Below, in pieces: positions 15,633 through 24,143 of a DNA stretch of 35,584 bases; position 1 is the first letter of the stretch, and each line of letters starts with the position of its first letter. Both the position numbers and the translations under genes were made by a program. The DNA is from an uncultured Spirochaetales bacterium (GTDB taxonomy: Bacteria > Spirochaetota > Spirochaetia > Sphaerochaetales > Sphaerochaetaceae). The stretch is taken from the NCBI GenBank assembly GCA_934271365.1, contig CAKQRI010000017.1:1-35584 (forward strand). Reading direction: 5' to 3'. The notes under the pieces are model-generated. The model ran no database searches, was not told the DNA's origin, and saw only the letters and a program-made list of their open reading frames with translations.

Positions 15633-16534
15633 ATGGCTTCTGCCTCCAGCAGTCTAGAGCCATCAATGTCATATGTAAATCTATAACGAGGAATTGATGA
15701 TATATATCGGACCTCTTCAACTTTCCCATCGCTGAGCCTTGTCCTGACCTTCTTTAGCTCTCCATCTGCATACTCTCTTTTCCTGACCACACTGCCATTA
15801 TCATATTCTTCGATAGTCATTGAACTGCCATTCTCTATCTGCTTTTCCTTCAGCTCATCATCTTCATAGCAATAACTTATGGAAATTCCATCAGAATGCT
15901 CTTCTATAAGCCTTAGGTTATCATCATAAGATAAAGTCCATTCCTTGCCATCTCTCTCTATGTTTTTTGAGAATAAGCCCTCTGCATTTCTTTCCAGAAC
16001 TTCATCTTCTCCCCGCGACAGCTTTCCATCAGGACTGATCCTCACCCTAACCACATCACCATCTGAATCATAGGAATAGAAATCGTAACCGAAATAGCCA
16101 TTAGAATCTCCAGATATAGATGTCAGTTTATTGTTAAAGGAACTATATGAGACTCGCTTTCTGACTTCTCCATCTATGCTGTATTCATATCCAGAGATAG
16201 AATCTCCGTCATATCTAATCCTATATTCCTCTTCTATTCCATCATCTCTGATAATCTGTCGGGTTATTCTATAGCCCTCATATTCATAGATTTCTTCACG
16301 TCCGCTTTCAAAAACAAGATATTCCGCATTATCTGCAGCAGTTTTCCTATATACTGAAATCCCATCATGAAAAAGCTCAGACTCATTGTCGCTTGATTTC
16401 AATATCCAGCCGGAATCGCTTATGCTATCAAGAAGCAAAAGCTTCTGACCCAGTTCATTGCTTTTCCATATTTCGGAATAAACAGGGAATAGTAATATAA
16501 GTAAAGCTATAGATAATGCGATGATTCTTCTCAT
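15629..16534 (-). CDS. Exported beta-rich protein with YD/MORN-like repeats, unknown
   Basis: A signal peptide (residues 1-20, ending VYSE) lacks a lipobox, so the 301-aa product is periplasmic or surface-exposed. The rest is made of short, irregular repeats rich in Tyr, Asp and Gly (for example YDGDSISGYEYSIDGE, YDNLRLIEEHSDG-like units) that resemble RHS/YD or YwqK-type antiparallel strands, predicting an elongated beta-sheet. No catalytic motif is visible. It overlaps the ABC permease gene by 4 bases (ATGA) and follows ftsY by 5 bases. A role as periplasmic partner or substrate carrier for the exporter is inference. The family is not one I can name. Confidence 0.82.
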   Translation of the reverse strand: MRRIIALSIALLILLFPVYSEIWKSNELGQKLLLLDSISDSGWILKSSDNESELFHDGISVYRKTAADNAEYLVFESGREEIYEYEGYRITRQIIRDDGIEEEYRIRYDGDSISGYEYSIDGEVRKRVSYSSFNNKLTSISGDSNGYFGYDFYSYDSDGDVVRVRISPDGKLSRGEDEVLERNAEGLFSKNIERDGKEWTLSYDDNLRLIEEHSDGISISYCYEDDELKEKQIENGSSMTIEEYDNGSVVRKREYADGELKKVRTRLSDGKVEEVRYISSIPRYRFTYDIDGSRLLEAEAI

Positions 16535-16539
16535 TATTC

Positions 16540-17415
16540 CTATAAGCCTAGCAGAGAATTCAGATATTCTTCCTTATCAAATGGATGGATATCATCATAT
16601 CCCTCACCTGTGCAGACGAATAACACAGGAAGATTAAGCTGTTTTCCAATCTGCACAAGTGCACCACCTTTTGCCGCAGAGTCATACTTTGTGAGTATGA
16701 TTGCATCAAGAGATACAGCATCATTGAAGAGACTTGCCTGAGCTAGTCCATTCTGGCCTGTTGTAGCATCTATTACAAGAATCTTATGATAATGATCAGG
16801 ATTCACATTCTTAGCCTTTATTATCTTATCCATCTTCTTGAGCTCTTTCATAAGATTCTCTTTATTGTGCATTCTGCCAGCGGTATCAGCGATGATGAGA
16901 GAATCACCATGAGCCTGTGCAGATGTAATTGCATCAAATATAACAGCTCCTGGATCAGAACCCATCTGCTGCTTTACAATCCTCATACCAAGCCTATCAG
17001 CATGAATCTCAAGCTGATCAACAGCAGCAGCACGGAATGTATCAGCAGCAGCTAGCAGTACCTTCTGTCCATGCTTTGTGTAATACCTGCTCATTTTTGC
17101 AATAGAAGTTGTTTTTCCAACACCATTAACACCTAGTACCATGAATACAGAAAGTGAATCCTTAGGGATATCAAAATCTGCAGCTTTAACATAACCTGAA
17201 AGAATCTCCTTCATCTTCTCATGCAGAAGTGCTGCATCTGTTATCTTCTCAGACTTAGCTTCTTCTCTTAGTGCATCAACAACTTCAAGTGTCAGCCTTG
17301 AGCCAAGATCTGCTTCAATAAGCGTATCTTCCAGATTCTCAAAGAATTCATCATCTATTCTACTTGAAGAGAAAAGATTCTTTATCTTCTCACCGATTTT
17401 TTTGAAAAATGCCAT
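16540..17415 (-). CDS. ftsY: Signal recognition particle receptor FtsY
   Basis: FtsY docks SRP-ribosome complexes on the membrane for co-translational insertion. The 291-aa protein has the N and G domains only; the long acidic A domain of E. coli FtsY is missing, as in many bacteria, and a short basic N-terminus (FFKKIGEKIKNLF) could bind lipid. GTPase motifs: P-loop GVNGVGKT at 95-102, DTFRAAA at 125-131, DTAGR at 177-181, TKYD at 242-245 (normally TKLD) with AAKGG, and GEGYDDIHPFD near the end. It lies 8 bases after the 404-aa secreted protein gene. Confidence 0.97.
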   Translation of the reverse strand: MAFFKKIGEKIKNLFSSSRIDDEFFENLEDTLIEADLGSRLTLEVVDALREEAKSEKITDAALLHEKMKEILSGYVKAADFDIPKDSLSVFMVLGVNGVGKTTSIAKMSRYYTKHGQKVLLAAADTFRAAAVDQLEIHADRLGMRIVKQQMGSDPGAVIFDAITSAQAHGDSLIIADTAGRMHNKENLMKELKKMDKIIKAKNVNPDHYHKILVIDATTGQNGLAQASLFNDAVSLDAIILTKYDSAAKGGALVQIGKQLNLPVLFVCTGEGYDDIHPFDKEEYLNSLLGL

Positions 17416-17423
17416 TTCAACTC

Positions 17424-18638
17424 CTATAGACCATATCTTGCAGCATCAAAATAGCTGAACATTGAATCAGCCATCCATATCAATGATACTAGGCTTACGC
17501 CTGTAAAAACAACATCAAAAGGCCCGAAATCATATTCACTATATATCCTCTGAATAGTCCCAGCACCAACAGAAGCACCAAAAGAGATCAGCGTTGTAAA
17601 CAGGGATGCATAAAACTTCCCTTTCTCCTTTTCCAGAATATTCTCTCCACTCATCCACTCTGGTTTGAGCGATAAAGAGAGCGATGAGAGAGCTCTGGTT
17701 GACTCAAAAGAATATAGGGAGAATCCAGAATACGATGCAGTAAGAGAAAAAGGAGAAATGGAATCCCTTACAAGATGTGAGGATAGTTCATTCCCCTGGT
17801 AATTCAGCTTTGCATCATATGGAATAGGACTCAGAAAAAGAAGATTGGGAGTGTCCTTCTCCATAGAGAGCACCACATCCTCTTCATCTGCCAGCTCTAG
17901 CTCAATATCTGCAGGAATATAATAAGGTGCAGATATGCTGAATCTATGCATGCCTGGTTTCAGAACTACAAAATCTGTGAGCAGATCTGCTTTTACCCCA
18001 TCTATTGATATTGCAGACGCCCTTGGATATGTAAGCCGATATATTCTTACGCTATCATCTCTGAAATATGGAACAATAACACTCAGCAAGGCACGTCTCT
18101 CTTCATCTAGAAGATTATTAAGATATAAGCTCTCTCTGATAATCTCTCCATCAGCATAGAGTGTCAGTAATGGAATTCCATCAGATTTCTCACTTTTAAG
18201 CACTAGAATAAGATCCAGATTCTCTTTAAGAAGGAAATATCTGAAAGCATCAGAATCTCCAGATAAAAGATAATCCTGCTCCTTATCTGCAGGCTTAAGA
18301 TATAGAGTTGAAATATTGAGAGGAAGAGAGACATCTTCAGCATCTATCCTCGGCACTGAATCACCGCTCTCTTTCTGATAAGCCTCATTGAGCGCCTTCA
18401 GATAATTCCTCTCAGATTCCAGAGCAAGCCTTTTCTTCACTTTCTCAAGAGAATAATTGCTGTCAGCCTGTCCTCCAATAGATGAGATAGCTTCCTCTAG
18501 AAGAGACAGAGCATTCTCATCATTAGAATAGATGCCAACTCTGAACTCTGCAGAATGCAGAGGCAGAGTGACAACAAGCAGCAGTAATAGAATCTTAATT
18601 CTCTTTCTGAAAATGGAGCCAGCTTTCAATGAACTCAT
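17424..18638 (-). CDS. Secreted protein with C-terminal hydrophobic segments, unknown
   Basis: The 404-aa protein has a signal peptide (basic to residue 15, hydrophobic 16-27, likely cleavage after HSA at 30). Residues 195-265 include SAISIDGVKADLLTDFVVL and APYYIPADIELEL, which resemble a PEGA-type beta domain, followed by a second similar unit near 270. Two hydrophobic stretches near 345-365 and 375-392 may anchor it in the outer or inner membrane. No enzymatic motif is seen. The start overlaps the end of prfB by 44 bases; SD is poor, so translation may be coupled to prfB. It lies just before ftsY. Function unknown. Confidence 0.8.
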   Translation of the reverse strand: MSSLKAGSIFRKRIKILLLLLVVTLPLHSAEFRVGIYSNDENALSLLEEAISSIGGQADSNYSLEKVKKRLALESERNYLKALNEAYQKESGDSVPRIDAEDVSLPLNISTLYLKPADKEQDYLLSGDSDAFRYFLLKENLDLILVLKSEKSDGIPLLTLYADGEIIRESLYLNNLLDEERRALLSVIVPYFRDDSVRIYRLTYPRASAISIDGVKADLLTDFVVLKPGMHRFSISAPYYIPADIELELADEEDVVLSMEKDTPNLLFLSPIPYDAKLNYQGNELSSHLVRDSISPFSLTASYSGFSLYSFESTRALSSLSLSLKPEWMSGENILEKEKGKFYASLFTTLISFGASVGAGTIQRIYSEYDFGPFDVVFTGVSLVSLIWMADSMFSYFDAARYGL

Positions 18639-19693
18639 CTATTTCGCCATCCATAACAGCTGTAATATTTCCAGTACTGTAATTTGTTCGATGGTCCTTC
18701 ACCAGAGTATAGGGCTGGAAAACATAGCTTCGGATCTGGTTACCCCAGGAAATATCGCTTTTGGCAATTGCATCCTTCTCCTTTTCCTTCTCTCTTTCCT
18801 TCTGGTAATACTCATAAAGCTTAGCTCTGAGCATCTTAAAGGCAACATCCTTATTCATGTACTGGCTTCTTTCGTTCTGACACTGAACTACAATTCCTGT
18901 AGCATAGTGAGTGATTCTAACAGCCGAATCAGTCTTGTTTACATGCTGGCCACCAGCACCGCCTGCCCGATATGTATCAAGGCGATAATCCTCAGGCTTT
19001 ATATCAATCTCAATGTCATCATCAACTTCTGCTGATGCATATACAGAAGAGAATGATGTATGACGCCTCTTCGCAGCATCGAATGGGGAGATTCTCACAA
19101 GCCTATGGACTCCAGCTTCTCCTTTTAGGTATCCATATGCATATGGGCCAGAAACCTTCAAAGTGACGCTTTTTATTCCACCTTCATTTTCTTCCATATC
19201 AAGGAGCTCACACTTGAAGCCATGGCGCTCAGCCCATCTTGTATACATTCTCATCAGCATCGAAGCCCAATCTGATGCCTCAGTACCGCCAGCACCAGCA
19301 TGAATTGATAAGAATACATTGTTCTTATCGAGCTTACCATCCAGCAATGTCTTTATCTTAAGAGGCTTGAACTTTTCATCAAGTGCATCAATCTGCCCCT
19401 GAAGCTCTAGTCTCAGGCTCTCATCGTCCTCTGAACCATAAAGCTCAATAAGCTCATCAAGCTCTTTGATCTCATCAACTAATTCCTTCCATGGATAATA
19501 GCTGTCTTTCAATGCATTGAGCTCTGCAAATGTCTTTTCTGCATTTTCCTTATCATTCCAGAAGTCAGGTGCAGCTGTCTTCTCTTCGATTGCTTTTATC
19601 TTATCTTCAGTCTTGGCCTCGTCAAAGACGCCTCCAGACTTGATATGCTTCTTCCTTCAGATCTTCAAACTTAGCCTTATTTTCAATAAACAT
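18595..19693 (-). CDS. prfB: Peptide chain release factor 2, with programmed +1 frameshift
   Basis: RF2 frees the nascent chain at UGA and UAA stops. The reading frame starts at the ATG at 19693 (AAGGAG 8 bases upstream), runs 23 codons to an in-frame TGA at 19622-19624, and continues in the +1 frame (GAC...) to the stop at 18595, giving about 365 aa, the usual RF2 length. The peptide-release motif GGQ lies near 247-249 and the anticodon-like SPF near 202-204, both as in E. coli. An ATG in the second frame at 19512 would lack the N-terminal helical domain and is not the true start. It is preceded by the GH57-like gene with a 63-base gap. Confidence 0.97.
19621..19635 (-). promoter_or_regulatory. 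RF2 programmed frameshift site
   Basis: GGAGG, three bases, CTT TGA C on the minus strand: an internal SD-like element right before a slippery CTT codon and a weak TGA-C stop. This is the standard autoregulatory site by which low RF2 allows +1 slippage and more RF2 synthesis. Confidence 0.95.
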
Positions 19694-19756
19694 CTTATTT
19701 TCTCCTTAAAAATTATTTTCTGACTTAAATATAAATTAAATATGCGAAAACTGAAA

Positions 19757-21556
19757 CTACAGCTCACTGGCCCGCATAACAAGCCTGAAATCCCTTGCCT
19801 TACCACTCTCAATAGAAAATGGGAAAGAGAAGACAAGCCTTTTGTATAAGCAGAATTCCTCATACGAGACAGATGTGAACTGTCCCTGGAACACATGCTC
19901 TTCTGAGAGCGAGAACTGCTCTGTAGAAGAGAAAACAACCTGCATCTGAGGCGTTTTTGAACTGTACTTGACAGTCTTAGCCTTAACAAGCCTATCTGTG
20001 AGCATGAGACGCTTCATCTCTGCACCAACAAGCTCAAATCCAGAACCTTCCAAGAACACCTCACTCTGGTAAACACCTTCAATCTCTTCATCAGAAATGA
20101 GAGTGACATCAACAATGAATGTTGAGCTTCTTAGCTTATAGTGCTTTATTATTGTGAATGGCAGAGATGGATCTGATAGTGTGAATATGAACTCAGTCCT
20201 CTTCTTATCAATGACTTCAGCATCAAAGAGAAGGCCATCAGTGGAATAGCGCTTTCCTCCGACTATTATAGTATCAGAAAAGCTTTTCTTAAGATGGACC
20301 TCACCAAAACCCTTATCAAAAGGAACTCTAGTATCAAATAGATTTATTGCAAATCTCTTATAGTCAAATTCTGTAACAGCAGCACCAAGTGGGGACATGA
20401 CAGCAAGATACTGAGCATTTGATGTGAAATAGTTATTCTCTCCACTCTCTTCTAGGTCATATTCCTTATACATCGTTGCGCTATTTTCTTTATATACGCA
20501 CTCTTCTGCTTCAATTATTCCTGTCCAGAATGCCCTCCTTGCAGAGGACCTTAAGGGCGTACAGAGTGCATCATGTATAAAGAGAGGTCCTGTACCAATT
20601 CCAAGCAGACAGCGTGAGACATCCTTCTTTGTATAGCGGCTACCCCGCCCCCCTTGGCAGCCTTCAGCTAATGAGATATATCGATTGAAAAGATATCTGA
20701 AATTCTCATTTCTTACGAAAATATCATTGAAAGATAGAAGCCCACTTGCATACGCATCTCTAGAATACCAGCCAGAATCAAGATAGCCTGGCTTATTCAG
20801 CTTTATATCCTCCAGAAAAACAAGCTCTTCTTTATGCTTTGTCAGGAATCGTGTGACAAATGCACCTATTTTATCATCCTCATTGCTTCTTGATGCTCCT
20901 TCCAGCAGCTGATCTGCATTGAAGAATATTATCTGATCTCTGTTCTTTGATGAAAGAACTGATTCAAGCTCCTCTTCAAGAGATGATAGCATAATCTCTC
21001 CCTGTGCATATGCAGATATAAGTGCTGATGCATCATCATTTATTATGTATACGCCTATTCTCTTTCCAAGCTCATTCATCATGAAGCTGTCTTTTACAAG
21101 ATTCTCTTTATTTGTCGCTTTATATCCAGAGATTATGACGTTATCAACCCCTGCATTCTTCATTGCAGATATGTAAAGAGGTGCCCATATCTGACCATAG
21201 AAAAAAGCTGTTTTAGGTGTAATACCATAATCATGCCTGATCATGCTATTCATTCTCTCAATCTGCGTAAGCCTATCCTTAGGGGGAAGCAGAGAAAGAA
21301 TTGACTGGGAATATGAGCCTGTTATGAATTCTATGCTATCTCTCTTTGCCAAAGACACAAGAAGGGATCTGATGTCAGGGCGCTGTGAGAATATATGCTT
21401 CATCATTCCAGCACTCTGATAAAGAGAAAGCCGATGATCTGGATTATTATATAGAAAAGCTAGCACTGGCTCATAAATGAGCGACAGTGCCCGATTAAAT
21501 GCGGGCACTGGAGATGTAGATGAAATCTCAGTATATAAGCCAAATGCTATCTTCAC
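19757..21556 (-). CDS. GH57-like protein, probable pseudoenzyme
   Basis: The 599-aa protein follows the plan of GH57 4-alpha-glucanotransferase/alpha-amylases: an N-terminal (beta/alpha)7 barrel (about 1-290), a helical DUF1925-like region and a C-terminal beta domain (about 385-599) like DUF1926. Yet each catalytic motif is changed. The HNHQP-type start is GLYTEIS (6-12); the GGxYEP motif is GSYSQS (80-85); the nucleophile motif ERVWEP is GQIWAP (121-126), with Gly for Glu; the acid motif DDGEKFG is NADQLLEG (213-220). It is therefore probably not a hydrolase. It starts with a GTG directly after the rnfB stop (TAAGTG), with AGAAGG 5 bases upstream, so it belongs to the rnf operon. Family assignment is moderately sure, loss of activity is inference. 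Confidence 0.8.
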   Translation of the reverse strand: MKIAFGLYTEISSTSPVPAFNRALSLIYEPVLAFLYNNPDHRLSLYQSAGMMKHIFSQRPDIRSLLVSLAKRDSIEFITGSYSQSILSLLPPKDRLTQIERMNSMIRHDYGITPKTAFFYGQIWAPLYISAMKNAGVDNVIISGYKATNKENLVKDSFMMNELGKRIGVYIINDDASALISAYAQGEIMLSSLEEELESVLSSKNRDQIIFFNADQLLEGASRSNEDDKIGAFVTRFLTKHKEELVFLEDIKLNKPGYLDSGWYSRDAYASGLLSFNDIFVRNENFRYLFNRYISLAEGCQGGRGSRYTKKDVSRCLLGIGTGPLFIHDALCTPLRSSARRAFWTGIIEAEECVYKENSATMYKEYDLEESGENNYFTSNAQYLAVMSPLGAAVTEFDYKRFAINLFDTRVPFDKGFGEVHLKKSFSDTIIVGGKRYSTDGLLFDAEVIDKKRTEFIFTLSDPSLPFTIIKHYKLRSSTFIVDVTLISDEEIEGVYQSEVFLEGSGFELVGAEMKRLMLTDRLVKAKTVKYSSKTPQMQVVFSSTEQFSLSEEHVFQGQFTSVSYEEFCLYKRLVFSFPFSIESGKARDFRLVMRASEL

Positions 21557-22348
21557 TTAAACCTTCTTAATACACTTCTGCGGACAGATTTCCATTGCCT
21601 TAGAACCTGCATCCTGATTCTTAGAATAATCGTTGGATGAGAGGAAACTGTCAATATGGAAAGGAGACCCATCTACCTTGATTTCACAAAGTCTGCAGCC
21701 TATGCATCCGCTCTGGCATACCTTCTTAACCTTACCACCAGGTAAATGATTATTACAAGCAACAATATACTCTGCGCTATAGGGAACTAATCTTATAACA
21801 TTATTTGGACATACTGCCACACAGGATCCACAGCCTATGCATTTATCCTTATCTACAGTTATCTTACCATTATCACTTCGAGAGATTGCAGCGACAGGAC
21901 ATGCACTGATGCATGATCCAAGATGCAGACAGCCTTCCTTGCATGCCATTGGGCCCCCTTGGAGAAGAGATGCTGCATTGCAATCACTAAGGCCAGAGTA
22001 CTCATAATCAGTCTTAGTGGTATCAAGATTTCCATCACAGTGCACAAATGCCACCATTTTTTCCTTTATTTCAACATCTACGCCCATTATGCTGCCCATT
22101 CTCAATGCAAGTTCTGCTCCACCTGGAGAGCATAGACCTGGCTTTGCTTCACCATTATAGACAGCTTCGGCATAAGCCGCGCAGCCGGCATAGCCACAGC
22201 CACCACAATTGGCACCTGGCATGATTGACTGAAGCTCAACAAGCTTTGGGTCCTGTTCTACAGAAAGTTTCTTCTCTGCAACAGATAACCCGAATCCTAG
22301 AAGCAGACCAAGTATGGATACTATTAAAAATGCAATTAAAATACTCAT
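21557..22348 (-). CDS. rnfB: Rnf complex subunit RnfB
   Basis: RnfB takes electrons from ferredoxin into the Rnf complex. The 263-aa protein has an N-terminal membrane helix (about 2-22), a Cys-rich domain with CGGCGYAGC and a fourth Cys in PGLC (4Fe-4S), then two ferredoxin-type clusters, CxxxGSCISACPV near 145 and CIGCGSCVAVCP near 170, and further Cys (CQSGCIGCRLCEI, CPQKC) in the tail. I use the ATG at 22348, 6 bases after GGAG; an ATG one codon upstream has only 3. It follows rnfA by 10 bases. Confidence 0.97.
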   Translation of the reverse strand: MSILIAFLIVSILGLLLGFGLSVAEKKLSVEQDPKLVELQSIMPGANCGGCGYAGCAAYAEAVYNGEAKPGLCSPGGAELALRMGSIMGVDVEIKEKMVAFVHCDGNLDTTKTDYEYSGLSDCNAASLLQGGPMACKEGCLHLGSCISACPVAAISRSDNGKITVDKDKCIGCGSCVAVCPNNVIRLVPYSAEYIVACNNHLPGGKVKKVCQSGCIGCRLCEIKVDGSPFHIDSFLSSNDYSKNQDAGSKAMEICPQKCIKKV

Positions 22349-22358
22349 CATCTTCTCC

Positions 22359-22952
22359 TTATACCAGGCCTAGGTTTGAAACAAGATTCTTATCAAAAGC
22401 CATAAAAGCAAGAGCCATAAGACCGGCAGATATGAAAGCTATAGGAACACCTTTAAAGACTTTTCTGACAGGAGTCATATCAAGCTTCTCTCTTATGTTT
22501 GCCATAAGGATAATAGCCATTGTGAAACCAAGCCCTGCAGCAATACCTGCAAAGAAAGACTCGAGGAGATTGTAATTATTATCAATATTGATAATTGCAA
22601 TACCCAGAACAGCACAGTTTGTCGTAATCAGCGGCAGATAAATTCCAAGAGCCTTATATAGAGCAGGACTCATCTTCTTTATTACCATCTCAACAAGCTG
22701 TACAAGAGCCGCAATGATGAGGATGAATACGATTGTCTTCAGGTATTCAAGTGCAAATGGCACTAGAAGCAGATGATAAGCAGCCCAGCAGACAACTGAT
22801 GCAACACCTGTAACAAAAGTTACGGCGACTCCCATACCTATTGCACTCTCACTATTCTTTGAAACACCAAGGAAAGGACATAACCCCATGAACTGTGAAA
22901 GAATGAAGTTTGATACGAATATATATGTAACAAGGATTCCGATATAACTCAT
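22359..22952 (-). CDS. rnfA: Rnf complex subunit RnfA
   Basis: An integral membrane subunit of 197 aa with six predicted helices, homologous to RnfE and NqrE/D. The start MSYIGILVTYIFVSNFIL and the motif QFMGLCPFLGVS with its conserved Cys (membrane 2Fe-2S ligand) near residue 25, and TTNCAVLG with the second Cys near 112, are diagnostic. It overlaps the rnfE stop by one base and has GGAGG 7 bases upstream of the ATG. Confidence 0.97.
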   Translation of the reverse strand: MSYIGILVTYIFVSNFILSQFMGLCPFLGVSKNSESAIGMGVAVTFVTGVASVVCWAAYHLLLVPFALEYLKTIVFILIIAALVQLVEMVIKKMSPALYKALGIYLPLITTNCAVLGIAIINIDNNYNLLESFFAGIAAGLGFTMAIILMANIREKLDMTPVRKVFKGVPIAFISAGLMALAFMAFDKNLVSNLGLV

Positions 22953-23590
22953 TACTTTGCCTCCTTTGAAAGAGATCTCTCACTCTTCCATGAGAAGAAT
23001 GCCTTTAGATATCCCATTAGGAGCAGAGCACCTGCAGGAAATGTAAGGACACGGATAGGAGTCTCTGCATACTTAGGTATTGTAATGACGCCATTCCAGC
23101 TTCCTATTGGGAACAGAGTTATTGTTCCAGCTCCGATTACCTCTCTTATAAAAGCGATAAGCGTAAGTCCTAGTGTAAACCCTATACCCATTCCGATTGC
23201 ATCAAGAGCAGAATCAAGAACACTGTTCTTATTTGCAAATGCCTCAGCTCGTCCAAGAATAATGCAGTTAACTACAATGAGAGGCAGATATATCCCAAGC
23301 GCAGAATATACTGCGGGAACAAACGCATGCATAACCATCTCAACTATAGTAACGAATGATGCAATTATTACAATATAGGCTGGTATTCGGATTGAATCTG
23401 GAATCACATTCTTCAAAAGCGAAATGAATATATTCGAAAAGAAGAGCACAAAAAGCACTCCGGCTCCCATTCCCAGAGCATTTGATACCTGCGTGGAAAC
23501 TCCAAGAGTAGGACACATGCCAAGCATAATAATGAATATCGGATTTTCCTTGAAAATTCCTTTTGTAAGTTCTCTGCTATGCTTTCCCAT
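22952..23590 (-). CDS. rnfE: Rnf complex subunit RnfE
   Basis: The 212-aa subunit is a paralogue of RnfA in the opposite membrane orientation, and shares the two membrane Cys positions: MLGMCPTLGVS near 26 and VNCIILGRAEAFA near 108. Start: ATG at 23590 with GGGAGG 8 bases upstream, inside the end of rnfG. Six hydrophobic segments are seen. The C-terminus is a short charged tail. With RnfA it carries electrons across the membrane. Confidence 0.97.
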   Translation of the reverse strand: MGKHSRELTKGIFKENPIFIIMLGMCPTLGVSTQVSNALGMGAGVLFVLFFSNIFISLLKNVIPDSIRIPAYIVIIASFVTIVEMVMHAFVPAVYSALGIYLPLIVVNCIILGRAEAFANKNSVLDSALDAIGMGIGFTLGLTLIAFIREVIGAGTITLFPIGSWNGVITIPKYAETPIRVLTFPAGALLLMGYLKAFFSWKSERSLSKEAK

Positions 23591-23591
23591 C

Positions 23592-24143
23592 TCATCTACC
23601 TCCCAGATTCTTTACATAAGCTGAACCTGCCGCAAGAGCAGAAGAAACAGCCTGGAAAGTTACACTTGCGCCAGAAACTGCATCACTATCTTCACTTCTG
23701 AGCATTGTTTTTGATGTTGGAACCGGATCTGAGCCACCCTTTCCTCTGAAGATTTCCATGTACCAGTCCTCTTCACTCTTCTTTCCAAGACCTGCAGTCT
23801 CACTATCACTAACAACCTTAGAGCCAAGAAGAGAGCCATCATTCCTATAAGCTGCAATTATTGATATATCGCCACCATATCCCTTTGCTGTAAGATCCAG
23901 TACATATCCTGCAATATTCCCATTCGAATAGAGAGATGTTCTCGAATTGATCTTTCCTTCAGCAACTTCTTCAGTTTTACCTATTTCAAGTCCTGATGAA
24001 ACAGAGATAAGCGCTGCTTCCTTCTTTGCTTTATCAGAAGCAGCAATAACAGGTGCAGTAACAGAATTAACAAGGGCACAAAGTGCTGTGCAGACTCCGC
24101 AGATCAGAAAAAGAACCAAAGCCGTTTTCAAATATGCCTTCAT
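23592..24143 (-). CDS. rnfG: Rnf complex subunit RnfG
   Basis: RnfG (183 aa) has one N-terminal helix (about 5-27) and an FMN-binding domain outside the membrane. The covalent flavin motif, usually SGAT, here reads DAVSGASVTF near 160-169, so Ser stands where Thr normally takes the FMN phosphate. Ser in this place can be accepted by ApbE-type flavin transferases as far as I know, but this deserves a check. The start is the ATG at 24143 (7 bases after GGAGG), overlapping the rnfD stop (TGATG); a GTG one codon upstream is possible. Confidence 0.93.
   Translation of the reverse strand: MKAYLKTALVLFLICGVCTALCALVNSVTAPVIAASDKAKKEAALISVSSGLEIGKTEEVAEGKINSRTSLYSNGNIAGYVLDLTAKGYGGDISIIAAYRNDGSLLGSKVVSDSETAGLGKKSEEDWYMEIFRGKGGSDPVPTSKTMLRSEDSDAVSGASVTFQAVSSALAAGSAYVKNLGGR

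Noticed and set aside
19657..19989. A 110-aa minus-strand frame across the start of prfB and the end of the GH57-like gene
   Set aside because: It is an out-of-frame reading of the GH57-like C-terminus; prfB starts at 19693 in another frame.
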